A stretch of 64,000 nt of DNA from Axinella damicornis (GCA_963931865.1 OZ007510.1:11670013-11734012); one strand, 5' to 3'. Shown: positions 52,000 to 63,694, counted from the first letter of the stretch. Made by a program: numbers and translations. The notes: generated by a model from the sequence alone, not told the origin.

Positions 52000-53516
52000 C
52001 ATCACCACCAGATGACCTTCTTACGCAAGCCCAATCTGTTGTGGGCAGTCTGCAAGTCCTGGAGATCGTACCCCCCTCCGTTGACCCTTCCCTGAAGTCC
52101 CAGCTCCTCTCCCTCCTCCCCCTCCTCCTCACTGCCCTCTGCTCCACTTCACAGCTGTGAGACACATGGCTGCACGGTGCATCACCACGCTGGCACAGGT
52201 GGATCTGCACCACACCATGGAGGTTGGTAGCTAGGATGTGAGTTACACATTAATTCAGCTGCTTGGCAGTGGAGAGGAAGCTATGGCAAATGGTGGAGTG
52301 TTGCACTTAGACAGGGGCTACAGTCAGTGTTGCTCCTCGTAGCTCTTGTGGGTGAGCTTGGAGTTGGTGGCGAAGCAGAAGATGGTGCCTGTGGCCCTTC
52401 TGGACTGCCACAGCAGTGCATCCATTTGGGGTGGTAATGCAATCTCTGATAAAATTAAGATTGTAGTTGTTATGAGAATAATAAGTGCAGGAGAATTGTA
52501 CTACATAAGATCCATAACACTCTCTTCTACAACTGAGTGAGCTGATGAAATATTCTCCCCTGCAGTTTCTTGTCGGCATTGTCCTCCCCTACCTTGCTGA
52601 CGACTCCACCATCCACAGACAGGGAGCCATAGAGGCCATAGTGTGTATCCTCCTAAGCCCCCCTAGTGTGGTGCTGGCCTGTCCATCATAGTCACTGTAT
52701 GCATGTAGTGTGTGGTATTCGTGCCTAGTCTGGTAGTGTACTGGGGACCGGTTGGTTGTGTAGTGTGTTTCTGGGTTTGAAGGCAAACAACTCACAATTC
52801 TAAATCTTCACCATCACAACCAGTCTCTGACACACCCATGTGATCAGACCTTGACGTGTCCCCTGAAGGCATTCTGGAGTCGGTTGGTCTGGATGCACTG
52901 TGCTATGTGGTGCTGCTGCTGATGCCAGTGCTGGGCAGGATGAGCGATCAGCAGGAGGATGTGAGACACATGGCCTCACGATGCTTTGCCACCCTCGTCA
53001 CCCTCATGCCCCACGAGGTGGATGGATTGTATTTGGCTTGTAAAACCTTGTGTAGCTCCAGTGAAGCGCACTTCTTATGTTTTACATTGTGCTCACGTCT
53101 TGCTCACCCCAAACTTTGCATCCCCAGTTGGGAGTGGAGAGTCCTCCCGAGATGCCTTCCTCCCTGGCAGAGCAGAGGGAGAGGCAGAGACAGTTCCTGG
53201 AGCAGCTCCTGGACACCAACAAACTGGAGAACTATGCCATCCCCATCCCAAGGCAGACCTCCGGAAGTACCAAAAGGTGAGAAACTACCATTGTGCGTGC
53301 ATAATCTTGCACATCAAGTGCATGTCAAGTCAACCTTTAGATTGGAAATCTACTTCTGTTGCACGTATGTACTGCAAAATACACATTCATGTGATAATTC
53401 ATTATCTGCAAGTGCCATATAAAAGTTCAGCTATGAGCTGCGCGCATGTATATAAGCTGCATAACTGTATTCCCAGCACCGACTTCAACTCAGGCTACCA
53501 GCACAATGATAACACC

Positions 53517-53731
53517 TAGCCTCGTTCCCAGGCCTACCCCGTTTTTTCTGTTCTTCGGTTTACGTTGACAATAGTACACAGATAATAATTGACAATAATT
53601 CCCAGGCCCACACGTTCCGCGTGTGGGCCAGGGTATGAGGCTAGTTTTTCACTGCCCTTCCGCATCCGTGTATTATTGTCAACGCAAACTGAAGAACAGA
53701 AAAACGGGGTATAGGCCTGGGAACGAGGCTA
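53517..53731. mobile_element. Foldback element with partial nested relative, 9-bp TSD
   Basis: Ends TAGCCTCGTTCCCAGGCCTA and TAGGCCTGGGAACGAGGCTA. The arms contain CTGTTCTTCGGTTTACGTTGACAATA and its complement. Direct repeat GATAACACC at 53508-53516 and 53732-53740. The centre holds a CCAGGCCCACACGTTCCGCG palindrome like the element at 30881. Confidence 0.88.
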
Positions 53732-54963
53732 GATAACACCAGCTGATAAATGGAGGTTTCTCAGTTGGCTCCTGCATAAACGGAAAAGAGAGATCTCTGA
53801 TCCTAAGTTGCCTGATGATCACTGAAGAATGAAAATGTTTCCATTCACTCTGTTGCTTTGTTCCTTCAGGATGGCATAAACTGGCTGACCTTTCTCAACA
53901 AGTACAAGCTACACGGGATACTGTGTGATGGTATCGTCCTTGTGTGTGGTTTACATACCAACATCATTATTAGTTGTTGCAGTAGTGTCGTATATACATT
54001 AGGAATATCAGTAGCTAAGTTCTACGTACCTCTGTGAGCCTCATGCTCTGCTATGTAGGATTCAGACAGTAGGAAAGTCATGCAATGAAATTGACACAAA
54101 ACCGTAGTCAATCACAATATATGTAGCACGGGATGAGAGTGAGCCATGGAAACACTCCATGATCCAGCTTGGATCAAACTCAAGACCTGAATGAATAGTA
54201 TAGTCACCACTAAGTCACTGTGAAGACAAACAGAAGACAAGCTACACAAGCAGCATTCGAGGCCTCATTCGTATCTCAACTCTCCCTGACTCTGGTCCAG
54301 ACATGGGGCTGGGTAAGACACTGCAGAGCCTGTGTATTGTGGGTGGGGACCACTACCACAGGGTGAAGGAGGTGGACGTGAGAGGACCCGCCCCTCTTCC
54401 CTCACTGGTGGTGTGTCCCCCCACCCTCACAGGCCACTGGTGCTACGAGGTGAGGAAGTTCTGCAGCCCAGAGGATCTCAGACCACTGCAATATGCTGGA
54501 CCTCCCAACACAAGGGGCCAGGTAGATTGTAAGCTCTCAGCTAGTTAGCATGTGTGCCACAAGTGCAGTTCATGTACGTGTGTACCGTCCTCCACAATAT
54601 CTTGATGGAGTTGTGCGTAACGCATACTGCCTGCCTAGTCTAGGGGTTACATGAATGAGACTGTCGGGTTGTGATCTTTATCTTCTGTCTGTACTGACAC
54701 AGGCTGCAGACCCAAGTCCTGAAGTTCAACCTGGTGGTTGCCTCCTATGACATTGTCAGAAATGACACAGAAGAGAGGAACTCTTGACAGTAATGCACGG
54801 GGTACGTGCTCTCATGAGCACCTCTAGTATGTAGATGCACTCTTCCTGCCGTGCTTCCTACTCAGTAACAATTTTCTACAGATCTGTCAACTGGAACTAC
54901 TGCATACTGGATGAAGGTCACATCATCAAGAACACCAAAACAAAGGTATGAACTGATACTTGA

Positions 54964-55473
54964 TCCCTTTAACCCTTTCCCTGCTAATGACGCCTTAAAG
55001 TGTCATGAGACTTTCAGCTTCATGATGTCACATCCGGCAATGTCCTTGGGAGATAGGTTCTGCGACAGCAGAAAGGGCGGGACAGGGGGAGGTGGGTGGG
55101 TGCACCCGGAGGGTGCAAACAGCATGGCCGTGTCTGGGCTCCGCGATAGAAAGGTCTTGGTCGGCACTGGGAGGGCCATTTCCGCCGTTTTTGGCATAAA
55201 TGGACTTAGAAAGTAGCTGTCTTGCCTTGTAGGGCCTCCATTTCCAGCATACATTGCCCGTTTTTCAGCTATGGCAGGTTGGCATTTCTCAGGAGGCTTG
55301 ATTGCAAGCTCGTTAATTGGTGGGTGTGGTTAAGTCACGTATATGCTCAGTATAGCTGAAATTACCTGTGTGAGCAGTTTCGAGCCCAGCAATGCCAGGG
55401 AACAGAAATTAGGGTATGTTTAGTGTTCTATAGACTGAAAATGACCTAGAGAAAGAATTTGGCCCCTAAAGAG
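54964..55473. mobile_element. piggyBac-like MITE at a TTAA site
   Basis: About 510 bp inserted in copy E2 relative to copy D. Copy D reads ACTTAATAAACACC at 33202-33215 (empty site). Here the left edge is TTGA-TCCCTTTAACCC and the right edge GGCCCCTAAAGAG-TTAA. The ends share only a short inverted CYCTTTA, so assignment to piggyBac rests mainly on the TTAA target. No transposase. Confidence 0.6.
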
Positions 55474-55511
55474 TTAATAAACACCAAGCACTTGATTTAT
55501 GGTACCACAGA

Positions 55512-55592
55512 CTTGCTGCACAGGGGGACTAGCAGTCTAGCCGCTAGCCCCTCTCCGCCCACGGAGGGCTACTAGTCCCCCAGTGCAGCAAG
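55512..55592. repeat. Imperfect palindrome CTTGCTGCAC...GTGCAGCAAG, second copy
   Basis: Longer homologue of 33241-33314, in the same position of the TRIM 3' flank. Confidence 0.7.
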
Positions 55593-55623
55593 CCCAATAA
55601 TCATTAACCACAATCATTGTATG

Positions 55624-55676
55624 CAAGAGCGCCTAAGTAGGTCGCCTGGGGGGCGCGACCTACTTATGCACTCTTG
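55624..55676. mobile_element. 53-bp foldback (CAAGAGCGCCTAAGTAGG ends)
   Basis: Inverted ends CAAGAGCGCCTAAGTAGGTCGC and GCGACCTACTTATGCACTCTTG. It is flanked by an imperfect seven-base repeat (TTGTATG / TTGTGTG). The T4 flank lacks it (CGTTGTATGGGCTC near 33343), which gives an empty site. Confidence 0.75.
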
Positions 55677-55830
55677 TTGTGTGGGCTCAAAACAAACAAT
55701 ACCACACACCACTGATCTAATGGCAATTACAGATAAAGTTAATGCACTACCATGCAAATGTCACAACTACGTATACACTGAAATGGACTCGTTCTGCAGT
55801 ATAGATAAGTGCACACGATTTGGGGTTATA

Positions 55831-58061
55831 TCAGAATATCTGGACCCGATTGTTGTAACGGTCGGCTACAAGAACAAACCCATTTGCATCAACTGTTACT
55901 CCACGTGGTCCATTGAACTGGCCTTGTGCTTCTCCCTTCGTACCAAACGACTTGAGAAATTTCCCTTCGCAGGAGAACACTGAAACTCTGTGGTGGTAAT
56001 ACTCAGTTACATACACCATGTCACCATGTATGGCAATGTAGTAAGGACACTGTAACTGTCCAGTTCCAAACTTCTGCAGGAACTGACCATCTGGAGTGAA
56101 GGTTTGGATGCAGTGGTTGTTGTAATCAGCAACATATACGTTTCCAGTGCTGTCAAAGGCCACATCCAATGGGTTCTTGAACTGTCCATTTGCACTTCCG
56201 TTGCCTCCAAAGCTACTGTGGTGGGTCAGATTTGTTTCTAGCACTTGTATTCTATGATTGCACTTGTCACACACGTACAGTTTGCCATTCTTCTTGTTGA
56301 AGCCAAGCCAACAGGGTTGTAGAACTGTAGGGGATTGCTGCCCTGTGTGCCGACTGCAGCAGTGAATTTACCTGTTGAAGTAAACTTTTGAATACGGTGG
56401 TTGTTGTTATCCGCTACATAGATATTGTCAGCATTATCCACTGCTACTCCTCTAGGATAATTGAACTGACCATTTGCTGACCCTTTGCTCCCAAACGATC
56501 GGATCTTCTTCCCCCCTGGAGTGAAGACTGAGACACTGTATGCACTACACTCCGCTACTATGATGTGGCCTTCACTATTGGTTGTTAGCCCGCATGGTCT
56601 GTTCACATTCCCAATAACCCCGATGGGATTCCCGAGTGTTTGCAGGGGTGGTCTGACTGTCACTGTAAATGGACTGCACTTTGTACTCTTCCCTTTGATT
56701 CTGATGTGTAGCTCATGGTTCCCTCGTGTAGTTGGCTTATACTTGATCACGTATTTGTTTCTATCGACATCTTTGACTTTACATTTAGCAGTGGTGCTGC
56801 ACACCAGTTCAGAAGAAAGGTTTTGGATTGGTTCTGTGCACTCTCTGTCATCCTTATCCCTAGCATGCAGTGTGACTGTTGCTTCCTCTCCAACTGTTGC
56901 AGTTTTCAGACCATCTCCAGTGGTATAGCACTTTTCAGGGCAGACTGATCGAGCTACTACTCCAGCAAACTCTTTGCAGGCTTGGAGGAGGTCCAGACTA
57001 TCATCAGACACCAACTGGATGTTTGCCTCCTGTTCTGGAGCTAGTGTGTCAGGGTTGAACTCAGCAGCGATCTGTCCAATCTGTTTGAGCACAGGGGTCT
57101 TCATTGCCAGAATCTCTCCCTCACTGCCAGTTTTCAGACTGCCCTCCACGTAATCCAGGCAGCTACTAAGCTGGGTTTGGACTAGCTCACACTGATCCCT
57201 TTGTGCTGCCAGAGCTTTGAGCTTCTGCTGTGTGAGTCGGTGTAACTGACCGATGAGCTCTGTTCTCCGCTGCTCAAGGGATTCATGCAGGTGGTCGATG
57301 TGTTTGTGAATGTCAGCTTCGACTGTCATTCTCTGGTCTTCTATTTCCTTTGTTCTGGTGTCCAGTGCCTGGACTGCTTTGTTGACAGTGGCTAGCTGTT
57401 GCTTCACTGGCTGCAGACTTGAAACTATCTCCTCCTTGTGTTTTGGGAAGGTGTCGGTGACCAGGTCACAGTTGTGTCCCTGGTGGAGGCATATGGTGCA
57501 GTGGTTGCATATGAGCTCTGCACAGGTCTCACAGTAGATCTTGAGGCTTTTTTCTGGATGCTTTGGGCAGTACATGACCTTCTTGGTTGGAGGGACAAGG
57601 TTGGCTGCTTCTTGCTGAACATCACTGAGGCTAGCTATCTGGTGGGTGCTGAGTTCTTTCCATGTGTGGTGAATCTCAGTGCACTTATTGCAGACAAACT
57701 GGCCACAGTCACGGCAGAATCCTGTTGCCAGAGACTGTTCACATTTCTCACATTGTGTTTTCTGTGGAGCTTTTGCTTTCGATAGCATGTCTTGAATCTC
57801 AAACAAATGTTCAACATGAAAATCAGTCTGCAGCCCCGAGACCCCAGCGGGGGGTAGTGGGGTGGTTCTGCGACAGTTTGGGCAGGTTAGGGTGTGTCCA
57901 TCGCGATCCTGGATCACTAGATGTTCGAGACATTTCTTGCAGAAGGAATGGAAGCATGGCAGCAGTTTGGCATCGGTGTAGGTATCCAGGCAGACAGAGC
58001 ATTCGAGCTGGGTTGTGATCCTTTTTAGTGCTTTTTCAGCGACACTGGGTGCCTCTTCCAT
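55831..58061 (-). pseudogene. TRIM-NHL copy T6, one-base frameshift in NHL blade 3
   Basis: Full-length copy starting MEEAPSVAEKALKR (58061), with intact RING, B-boxes, coiled coil and filamin domain (shortened: CSTTAKCKVKD). Near 56308 the other copies read AAGCCAATGCCAAC on the plus strand, whereas T6 reads AAGCCAAGCCAAC: one base is missing. Translation then ends at 56238 (607 aa) after two and a half blades. The rest of the propeller is open in the next frame (to 55831), with VCDKCNHRIQV, VADYNNHCIQTF, VTEYYHHRVSVF and VADRYNNRVQIF. It could be a young pseudogene, a truncated protein or an assembly error. The acceptor ATTAG lies further from the ATG than in the other copies. Confidence 0.85.
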
Positions 58062-58251
58062 TCTTTGTTGCTAATGGAATGGGTACACAGTGTATATGGG
58101 CATACCTTAATTAACAGCAGAATAAACAATTAGAAGACTAATCCATTTTGGCTACGACAGTCTCAGAACCAGAAAAAATAGTAAGATCCAGGAGATCGAC
58201 TGGGGTGGAAGCGTACCATGGGCTGGATTGCAGGGATGCAATGCAATAAGT

Positions 58252-58505
58252 TATATTCCTGCCCAGCGGGATTTAAGACCCGCTATATCCCGCGGGAAAG
58301 GTCAGTGGAACTTTATACTCCAGCTTTTAACTACAGCTACAGACTCAACCCAGACTGGACTCTCTAGCTGGACTCAACCAACAGTGCTTGAGTGGAGCCA
58401 AATTGCCAAGGGTGAAGCCCGAGGCACTTCTGAGGTGTAACGGAAGCACTGCCATGGCCTTTACCAAGGGATGTAACGGGTCTTACATCCCACTGGGCAG
58501 GGATA
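58252..58505. mobile_element. MITE with CCTGCCCAGYGGGAT inverted ends in the T6 5' intron
   Basis: Left end TATTCCTGCCCAGCGGGATTTAAGACCCG; the right end is the complement of TATCCCTGCCCAGTGGGATGTAAGACCCG. It lengthens the 5' UTR intron of T6, which runs from about 58070 to the donor at 58857. No target duplication was resolved. Confidence 0.75.
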
Positions 58506-58857
58506 CAACTAACTTAAATACTATGCTTAGGCTATTCTAAACTGAGTATGCTGTTTAGACATGGATACTATGGTGTAGACACTCACCGATCAGTGATAGA
58601 GGCATCTGTGATACTTGACTGAGAAAGGCCCAAGTCCTGGGCTAGATTAACAAAGCTAGCTCTTTGCTTTCTCAAGTACGCTCACGGTATGCGCGCGCGG
58701 CCGGCCGCAGGATATACGACCCGTTATTTCCTGCAAATACTGTAACCTGATTGGTTAGAATAGCTGAAGTATAATTAACTGCAGTATAAGATGGGGATCA
58801 TGCAACCTTGTTTCTGGGAGTGGCCTGAGAATCAAATGATTACATGGTGGTACTCAC

Positions 58858-58980
58858 CGGATAGAAGAGGTGGGTAGGTGCTGGTACTGTGGCAGACACT
58901 CAGCTGGTGGCAGGTTCACAAACGTAGACTCGCAGCTGGTAGTACAGAAATACAAACTCCTGGTTGGTCACAACTTGTCA
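58858..58980 (-). other. Probable 5' UTR exon of T6
   Basis: Homologous to the other first exons. The donor here is GTGAGTA rather than GTAAGC. The 5' edge is not determined. Confidence 0.5.
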
Positions 58981-59021
58981 GCAGCTGACCACAGAGATTG
59001 GCCTACTTGGTATGCATTTTA

Positions 59022-59031
59022 CCTTATTTGG
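59022..59031 (-). promoter_or_regulatory. CArG box upstream of T6
   Basis: CCAAATAAGG on the minus strand, at the conserved position. Confidence 0.5.
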
Positions 59032-59812
59032 CAAAATGGGAGTACTGTAATCTATGACTAAACAATGATCATAATCATCCCTGATACTACCTATCTGCAC
59101 ATATTACCATGGAGACATCAATTAGTGTGAATGCCTCATATCCACAGCAGGCCTGCTAAGGAATGGTGACTGCCATGAACGAGACAACTGCACATGCACA
59201 GCGAGATCACAAAATTTGATCACCAGTAACTGTTTCCGCAATGTTTAACATACATAGACACACATATAAAAGTCTACATGTACGTGTAGCAGGTAATGTG
59301 CATGTGTTAGGCTTGACCGCACCTTGTTTCTATGAATGCACCTTGTTTCTATGAATGCCTGCACGATGTATGAGATTTAATTACTTGAGTACAAGAGTGA
59401 GAGCAGAGCCGTAGGAAGCAAAAAAAACAACCTGTCTGGCCAATAATATAATCGCACAATTACACACTGCCGAAGGCAGTGCATGGAGGTGTGTAGCGCT
59501 TATCAGTCCACGCAAAGCGTGGAAAAATTTTTCATTGTTGTCAGGATGGGCTCTTGTGGCACCTTCACGCTTTGCATTGCAAGTTCCAGATGTACAAGGA
59601 TTGCAGGTCCCGCTTTCGCTTTCGTGCATGCCCGATAGATTTATTGGTCAACACCAGTACGGCCATGGCCAGACCGGCCGTAGTGACTCGATCCTACGGC
59701 CCTGGAGAGTGTGAGATTGCACTGAGATGTGTGACACTCACACCCATTACATAAGATTTTGTACATACACACACACACACACACACATGCAATTTACATG
59801 CACACACTCTAG
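59032..59812. other. Spacer between T6 and BTAF1 copy F1; no gene
   Basis: Holds the second copy of the dispersed repeat (59438-59700), a GAGCCGTAGGAAGCAAAA fragment near 59405 and a short CA tract at 59766-59787. Confidence 0.5.
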
Positions 59813-60700
59813 ATCACTAAAGCTGTGAAGCAGTTGAAAGCGAACTATAGATTGATCTTGTCTGGCACCCCCATTCAGGTAGGTACATGACAATATTTGA
59901 TGAGGATCGATGTGTGCGTACCAAACCAGTGCATGTTTAGTCTTGATCTCCATGATGACTTAGCACATACCACACACACATGCACACACACACACACACA
60001 CACTCCTACACTCTGGGTCTCACAGAACAATGTGCTGGAGCTGTGGTCTCTGTTTGACTTCCTGATGCCGGGATTCCTGGGGACGGAGAGGCAGTTCTAC
60101 GAGAGGTTTGGGAAGCCCATCCTGCTCAGCAGGGATGCCAAGTCCTCCTCCAAGGAGCAGGAGGCAGGCAAGTGATGGAAGGAGAGGGGGTGGGGACAGT
60201 ATGGAGGGGTGGGAGGTAGGGACTCCTATTATTTGTACTTCTTGAAGGTGGGATGGAGCAATACTCAATTTTCCCCTTTCTCCCTCTCTCCCCCCTACCT
60301 CCATCTGCCCTCCCTCCCTCCCTCCATCTGTCCCTCCCTCCCTCCCTCCATCCTCCCTCCCTTCCTCCCTCCCTCCCTTCCTTCCTCCCCTCCCTCCCTC
60401 CCTCCCACCCTCCCTCTCTCCCTTCCTCCCTCCCTCCCTCCCTCCCTCCCCTCCCTCCCTCCCTCCCTCCCCTCCCTCCCTCCCTCCCTCCCTACCTCCC
60501 TCCCTCCCTCCCTCCCTCCCTCCCTCCCTCTCCCATCCCCTCCCTCCCTGTCTCCCCCCCTCCCACCAGGTGCTCTGGCAATGGAGGCACTACACAGGCA
60601 AGTACTTCCCTTCCTGCTGAGGAGGATGAAGGAGGACGTGCTGCAGGACCTGCCACCCAAGATCATCCAGGACTACTACTGTGACCTCAGCCCGCTACAG
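59813..60700 (+). pseudogene. BTAF1: BTAF1 copy F1: three intact helicase exons before the gap
   Basis: 59813-59878 (ITKAVKQLKANYRLILSGTPIQ), 60026-60167 ([34 protein letters not shown], ending QEAG) and 60570-60700 (VLAMEALHRQVLPFLLRRM, DLPPKIIQDYYCDLS). All three are open with matching phases, so this stretch could belong to a functional BTAF1. I call it a pseudogene fragment only because the adjoining exons of copy E2 are broken and the sequence after the gap belongs to an earlier part of the gene. Confidence 0.7.
60281..60568. repeat. (CCCT)n array running into a splice acceptor
   Basis: Pyrimidine tetranucleotide array ending CCCACCAG at the VLAMEALHR exon. Confidence 0.95.
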
Positions 60701-60768
60701 GTGAGCACAACCTCACTGGCAGTCACTTCTCTAATAATCGCAAGCCTGATTCTTTAGACAGGGTTTTT

Positions 60769-60968
60769 NNNNNNNNNNNNNNNNNNNNNNNNNNNNNNNN
60801 NNNNNNNNNNNNNNNNNNNNNNNNNNNNNNNNNNNNNNNNNNNNNNNNNNNNNNNNNNNNNNNNNNNNNNNNNNNNNNNNNNNNNNNNNNNNNNNNNNNN
60901 NNNNNNNNNNNNNNNNNNNNNNNNNNNNNNNNNNNNNNNNNNNNNNNNNNNNNNNNNNNNNNNNNNNN
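60769..60968. other. Assembly gap, 200 N
   Basis: Exactly 200 unknown bases. Before the gap the BTAF1 exon series is in the helicase domain; after it the series restarts at a much earlier exon. The round length suggests a placeholder, so real distance and continuity are unknown. Confidence 0.99.
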
Positions 60969-61407
60969 CTGGGAAACTCTGCTAATACCAAGCTTGAGTA
61001 TGTAACTATGTTCTATCTTAACACTGTCCCAAAGCAAGGTGAGATTTCCTAGGCTGGGAAGTGATATTTGCACTCCTGTGTTCCCAGCCCCTGCAGTACC
61101 AGTATCGTGGTGCAGAATCAGCCCTAGCTGGCTGCATGCAGTGGCAAGTCACTTTGGTCCACGGCTGTTCACCGCCCTACCCCAGCTGTGGTCACACGTC
61201 TCACAGCCTCTGCAGAACCTACCAGTTCCCAGGGAAGAGGATCGAGGAGGTGTGTGTGTGCGTGTGTGTTGGGAATTGTGTATATACAATGTATAGAGTT
61301 CAGTAGTATGATAAACCACACCTCTATCCACCGTATACAGAATTGTGACACTGGTCATGATGCTATTCACTGCCTTGTTGGGCACTTCCCCCCTCCTACC
61401 TTACATG

Positions 61408-61449
61408 TGCACACACACACACACACACAACACACACACACCCACACAT

Positions 61450-61501
<52 letters not shown>

Positions 61502-61593
61502 CACACCCACCCACACATGCACACACACACACAACACACACACACCCACACATGACACCCACACACCCACACAACACACACACACCCACACAT

Positions 61594-61664
<71 letters not shown>
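61408..61664. repeat. CA/CCCA microsatellite, about 255 bp
   Basis: Compound CA repeat with CCACACATG interruptions; homologous in position to 12472-12578 and 51937-51998. Confidence 0.95.
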
Positions 61665-61666
<2 letters not shown>

Positions 61667-61858
61667 CATTACCACCAGATGACCTTCTACGCAAGCACAA
61701 TCTGTTGTGGGCAGTCTGCAAATCCTGGAGATCGTGGCTCCCTCCGTTGACCCCTCCCTGAAGTCCCAGCTCCTCTCCCTCCTCCCCCTCCTCCTCACTG
61801 CCCTCTGCTCCCACTTCACAGCTGTGAGACACATGGCTGCACGGTGCATCACCACGCT

Positions 61859-62005
61859 GGCACAGGTGGACCTGCACCACACCATGGAGGTTGGTAGCTA
61901 GTTCACTAGCACAGGTGGATCTGCACCACACCATGGAGGTTGGTAGCTAGTTCACTAGCACAGATTGATCTGCACCACACCATGGAGGTTGGTAGCTAGT
62001 TCACT
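61859..62005 (+). repeat. 49-bp tandem repeat, three units
   Basis: Same unit as the nine-copy array at 12774-13223, again beginning at the end of the SVVGSLQ exon. Confidence 0.92.
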
Positions 62006-62809
62006 AGCACTACCATAGGTAGTACGTATATGCACATATTCTGGTGCTCTGAGAGAGATCTTGTGATTGGATGTAGGATGTGATCGAGTTACACATTAAT
62101 TCAGCTGCTTGGCAATGCAATCTCTGATCATGATAAAGTTAAGATTGTAACTACATTGATTATAGAATATTACACTCCTGGTAGGGGAAAAATTGTGCGC
62201 GTAAATAATCCAATCTAATATAGTACTTAGGATTGGCCAACAGAGATTCTGACTACACCGCCATTATCGCTATCATGCACTGACCTGAACGTAAAGGTTG
62301 GTGCTGAAACTCACCTTGGTGGTGGAGATATGAGCACTTTTGTCTCGCCGTTGGCCGCCATTGCTCGAGCACTCTCTCCGACTTCTGGTGGCAGTACCAT
62401 TCTTAGGAAAGGCACACAAAGATTCTGACCCAAACCGCCATGATCGCTGTCGTTCACTGACGCTTACATGCCGAAACTCAACGTGCTGGCCCAGTTGTGG
62501 CGCTGTAACTATTCATGTCTTCCCTTTGGCAGCCATTAATCATTGCTAGCGATCATATCGATCGACTGAGCGTGGTTGCCACGTGCATGTACATTAATTG
62601 GAATGAGTTGCAATACCTAGCTTGCGCTACCAGCAAGTTGCAACCGGTTGCAACGGCTGCTACCAGGAGAGCGGTTGCCCCTCGATAAGTGCAGGAGAAT
62701 TGTACTAGTAACATAAGATCAGGAGCCCATTCTCGCTACTGATAAGATCCATATCACTCTCTTTGCAGCTGAGTGAGGTGATGAACTCTTCTATTCTTCT
62801 CCCCTGCAG
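62006..62809. other. Copy F2 intron with about 530 bp of extra DNA
   Basis: Relative to copies B and E2, sequence from about 62165 to 62690 is inserted. It contains two related blocks (GATTCTGAC...CCGCCAT...ATCGCT at 62248 and 62423) and short inverted CTCCTGGTAG / CTACCAGGAG motifs near its ends, so it may be another non-autonomous element. No coding signal. Confidence 0.5.
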
Positions 62810-63694
62810 TTTCTTGTCAGCAATGTCCTCCCCTACCTTGCCGACGACTCCATCATCCACAGACAAGGAGCCATAGAGGCCATAGTGTGTATCCTCCTAG
62901 TGTGGTGCTGGCCTGTCCAACAGAGCTACTGTAGTGTGTGGTGTTCGTGCCTAGTCTGGTAGTCTACTGGGGACTGTGTAGTGTGTTTCTGGGTTTGAAG
63001 GCAAACAACTCACAATTCTAAATCTTCACAATCACAACCAGTCTATGACACACCATGTGATCAGACCTTGACGTGTCCCCTGAAGGCATTCTGGAGTCGG
63101 TTGGTCTGGATGCACTGTGCTATGTGGTGCTGCTGCTGATGCCAGTGCTGGGCAGGATGAGCGACCAGCAGGAGGATGTGAGACACATGGCCTCACGATG
63201 CTTCGCCACCCTCGTCACCCTCATGCCCCTCGAGGTGGATGGATTGTATTTGGCTTGTAAAACCTTGTATAGCTCCAGTGAAGCACACTTCTTAAAGTTT
63301 ACATTGTGCTCACGTCTTCCTCACCCCAAACTTTGCATCCCCAGTTGGGAGTGGAGAGTCCTCCCGAGATGCCTTCCTCCCTGGCAGAGCAGAGGGGGAG
63401 GCAAAGACAGTTCCTGGAGCAGCTCCTGGACACCAGTAAACTGGAGAACTATGCCGTCCCCATCCCCATCAAGGCAGACCTCCGGAAGTATCAACAGGTG
63501 AGAAAGTACGTGCATACCATTTTGCATGCATAATCTTGCACACAAAGTGCCATTGGAAATCTACAACATGGTATGTACCGCAAAATACGCATTCAGCAAA
63601 AATCTTAAGTTGGTATCAAATTTGTTCCTTCAGGATGGCATAAACTGGCTGGCCTTTCTCAACAAGTACAAGCTACACGGGATACTGTGTGATG

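Larger units (their letters stand above)
51752..54945 (+). pseudogene. BTAF1: BTAF1 copy E2: middle exons through the DEGH box
   Basis: 51752-51860 (YQYRGAESALTAVASLFG, truncated), 52000-52222 (SVVGSLQVLEIV, one base lost in CSTSQL), about 52566-52640 (FLVGIVLPYLADDSTIHRQGAIEAI), 52848-53017 (LDVSPEGILESVG, VLGRMSDQQEDVRHMASRC), 53128-53276 (LGVESPPEMPSS; four bases lost before RQTSG), 53870-53930 (DGINWLTFLNKYKLHGILCD), 54301-54521 (MGLGKTLQSLCIVGGDHYHR with Walker A; one extra G near the end), 54703-54772 (LQTQVLKFNLVVASYD, truncated) and 54882-54945 (SVNWNYCILDEGHIIKN). This is the most complete run into the ATPase core, but at least four lesions make it a pseudogene. Confidence 0.85.
61088..63694 (+). 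pseudogene. BTAF1: BTAF1 copy F2: middle exons to the start of the ATPase
   Basis: 61088-61249 (YQYRGAESAL with eight extra bases, then out of frame), 61667-61889 (VVGSLQILEIVAPSVDPSL, one base short near its start), 62810-62886 (FLVSNVLPYLADDSIIHRQGAIEAI), 63065-63234 (LDVSPEGILESVG, VLGRMSDQQEDVRHMASRC, TLMPLE), 63345-63497 (LGVESPPEMPSSLAEQRG...KYQQ, intact 51 codons) and 63634-63694 (DGINWLAFLNKYKLHGILCD, intact). The order is native. The last four exons are undamaged and may continue into a better copy beyond the window. Confidence 0.8.
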
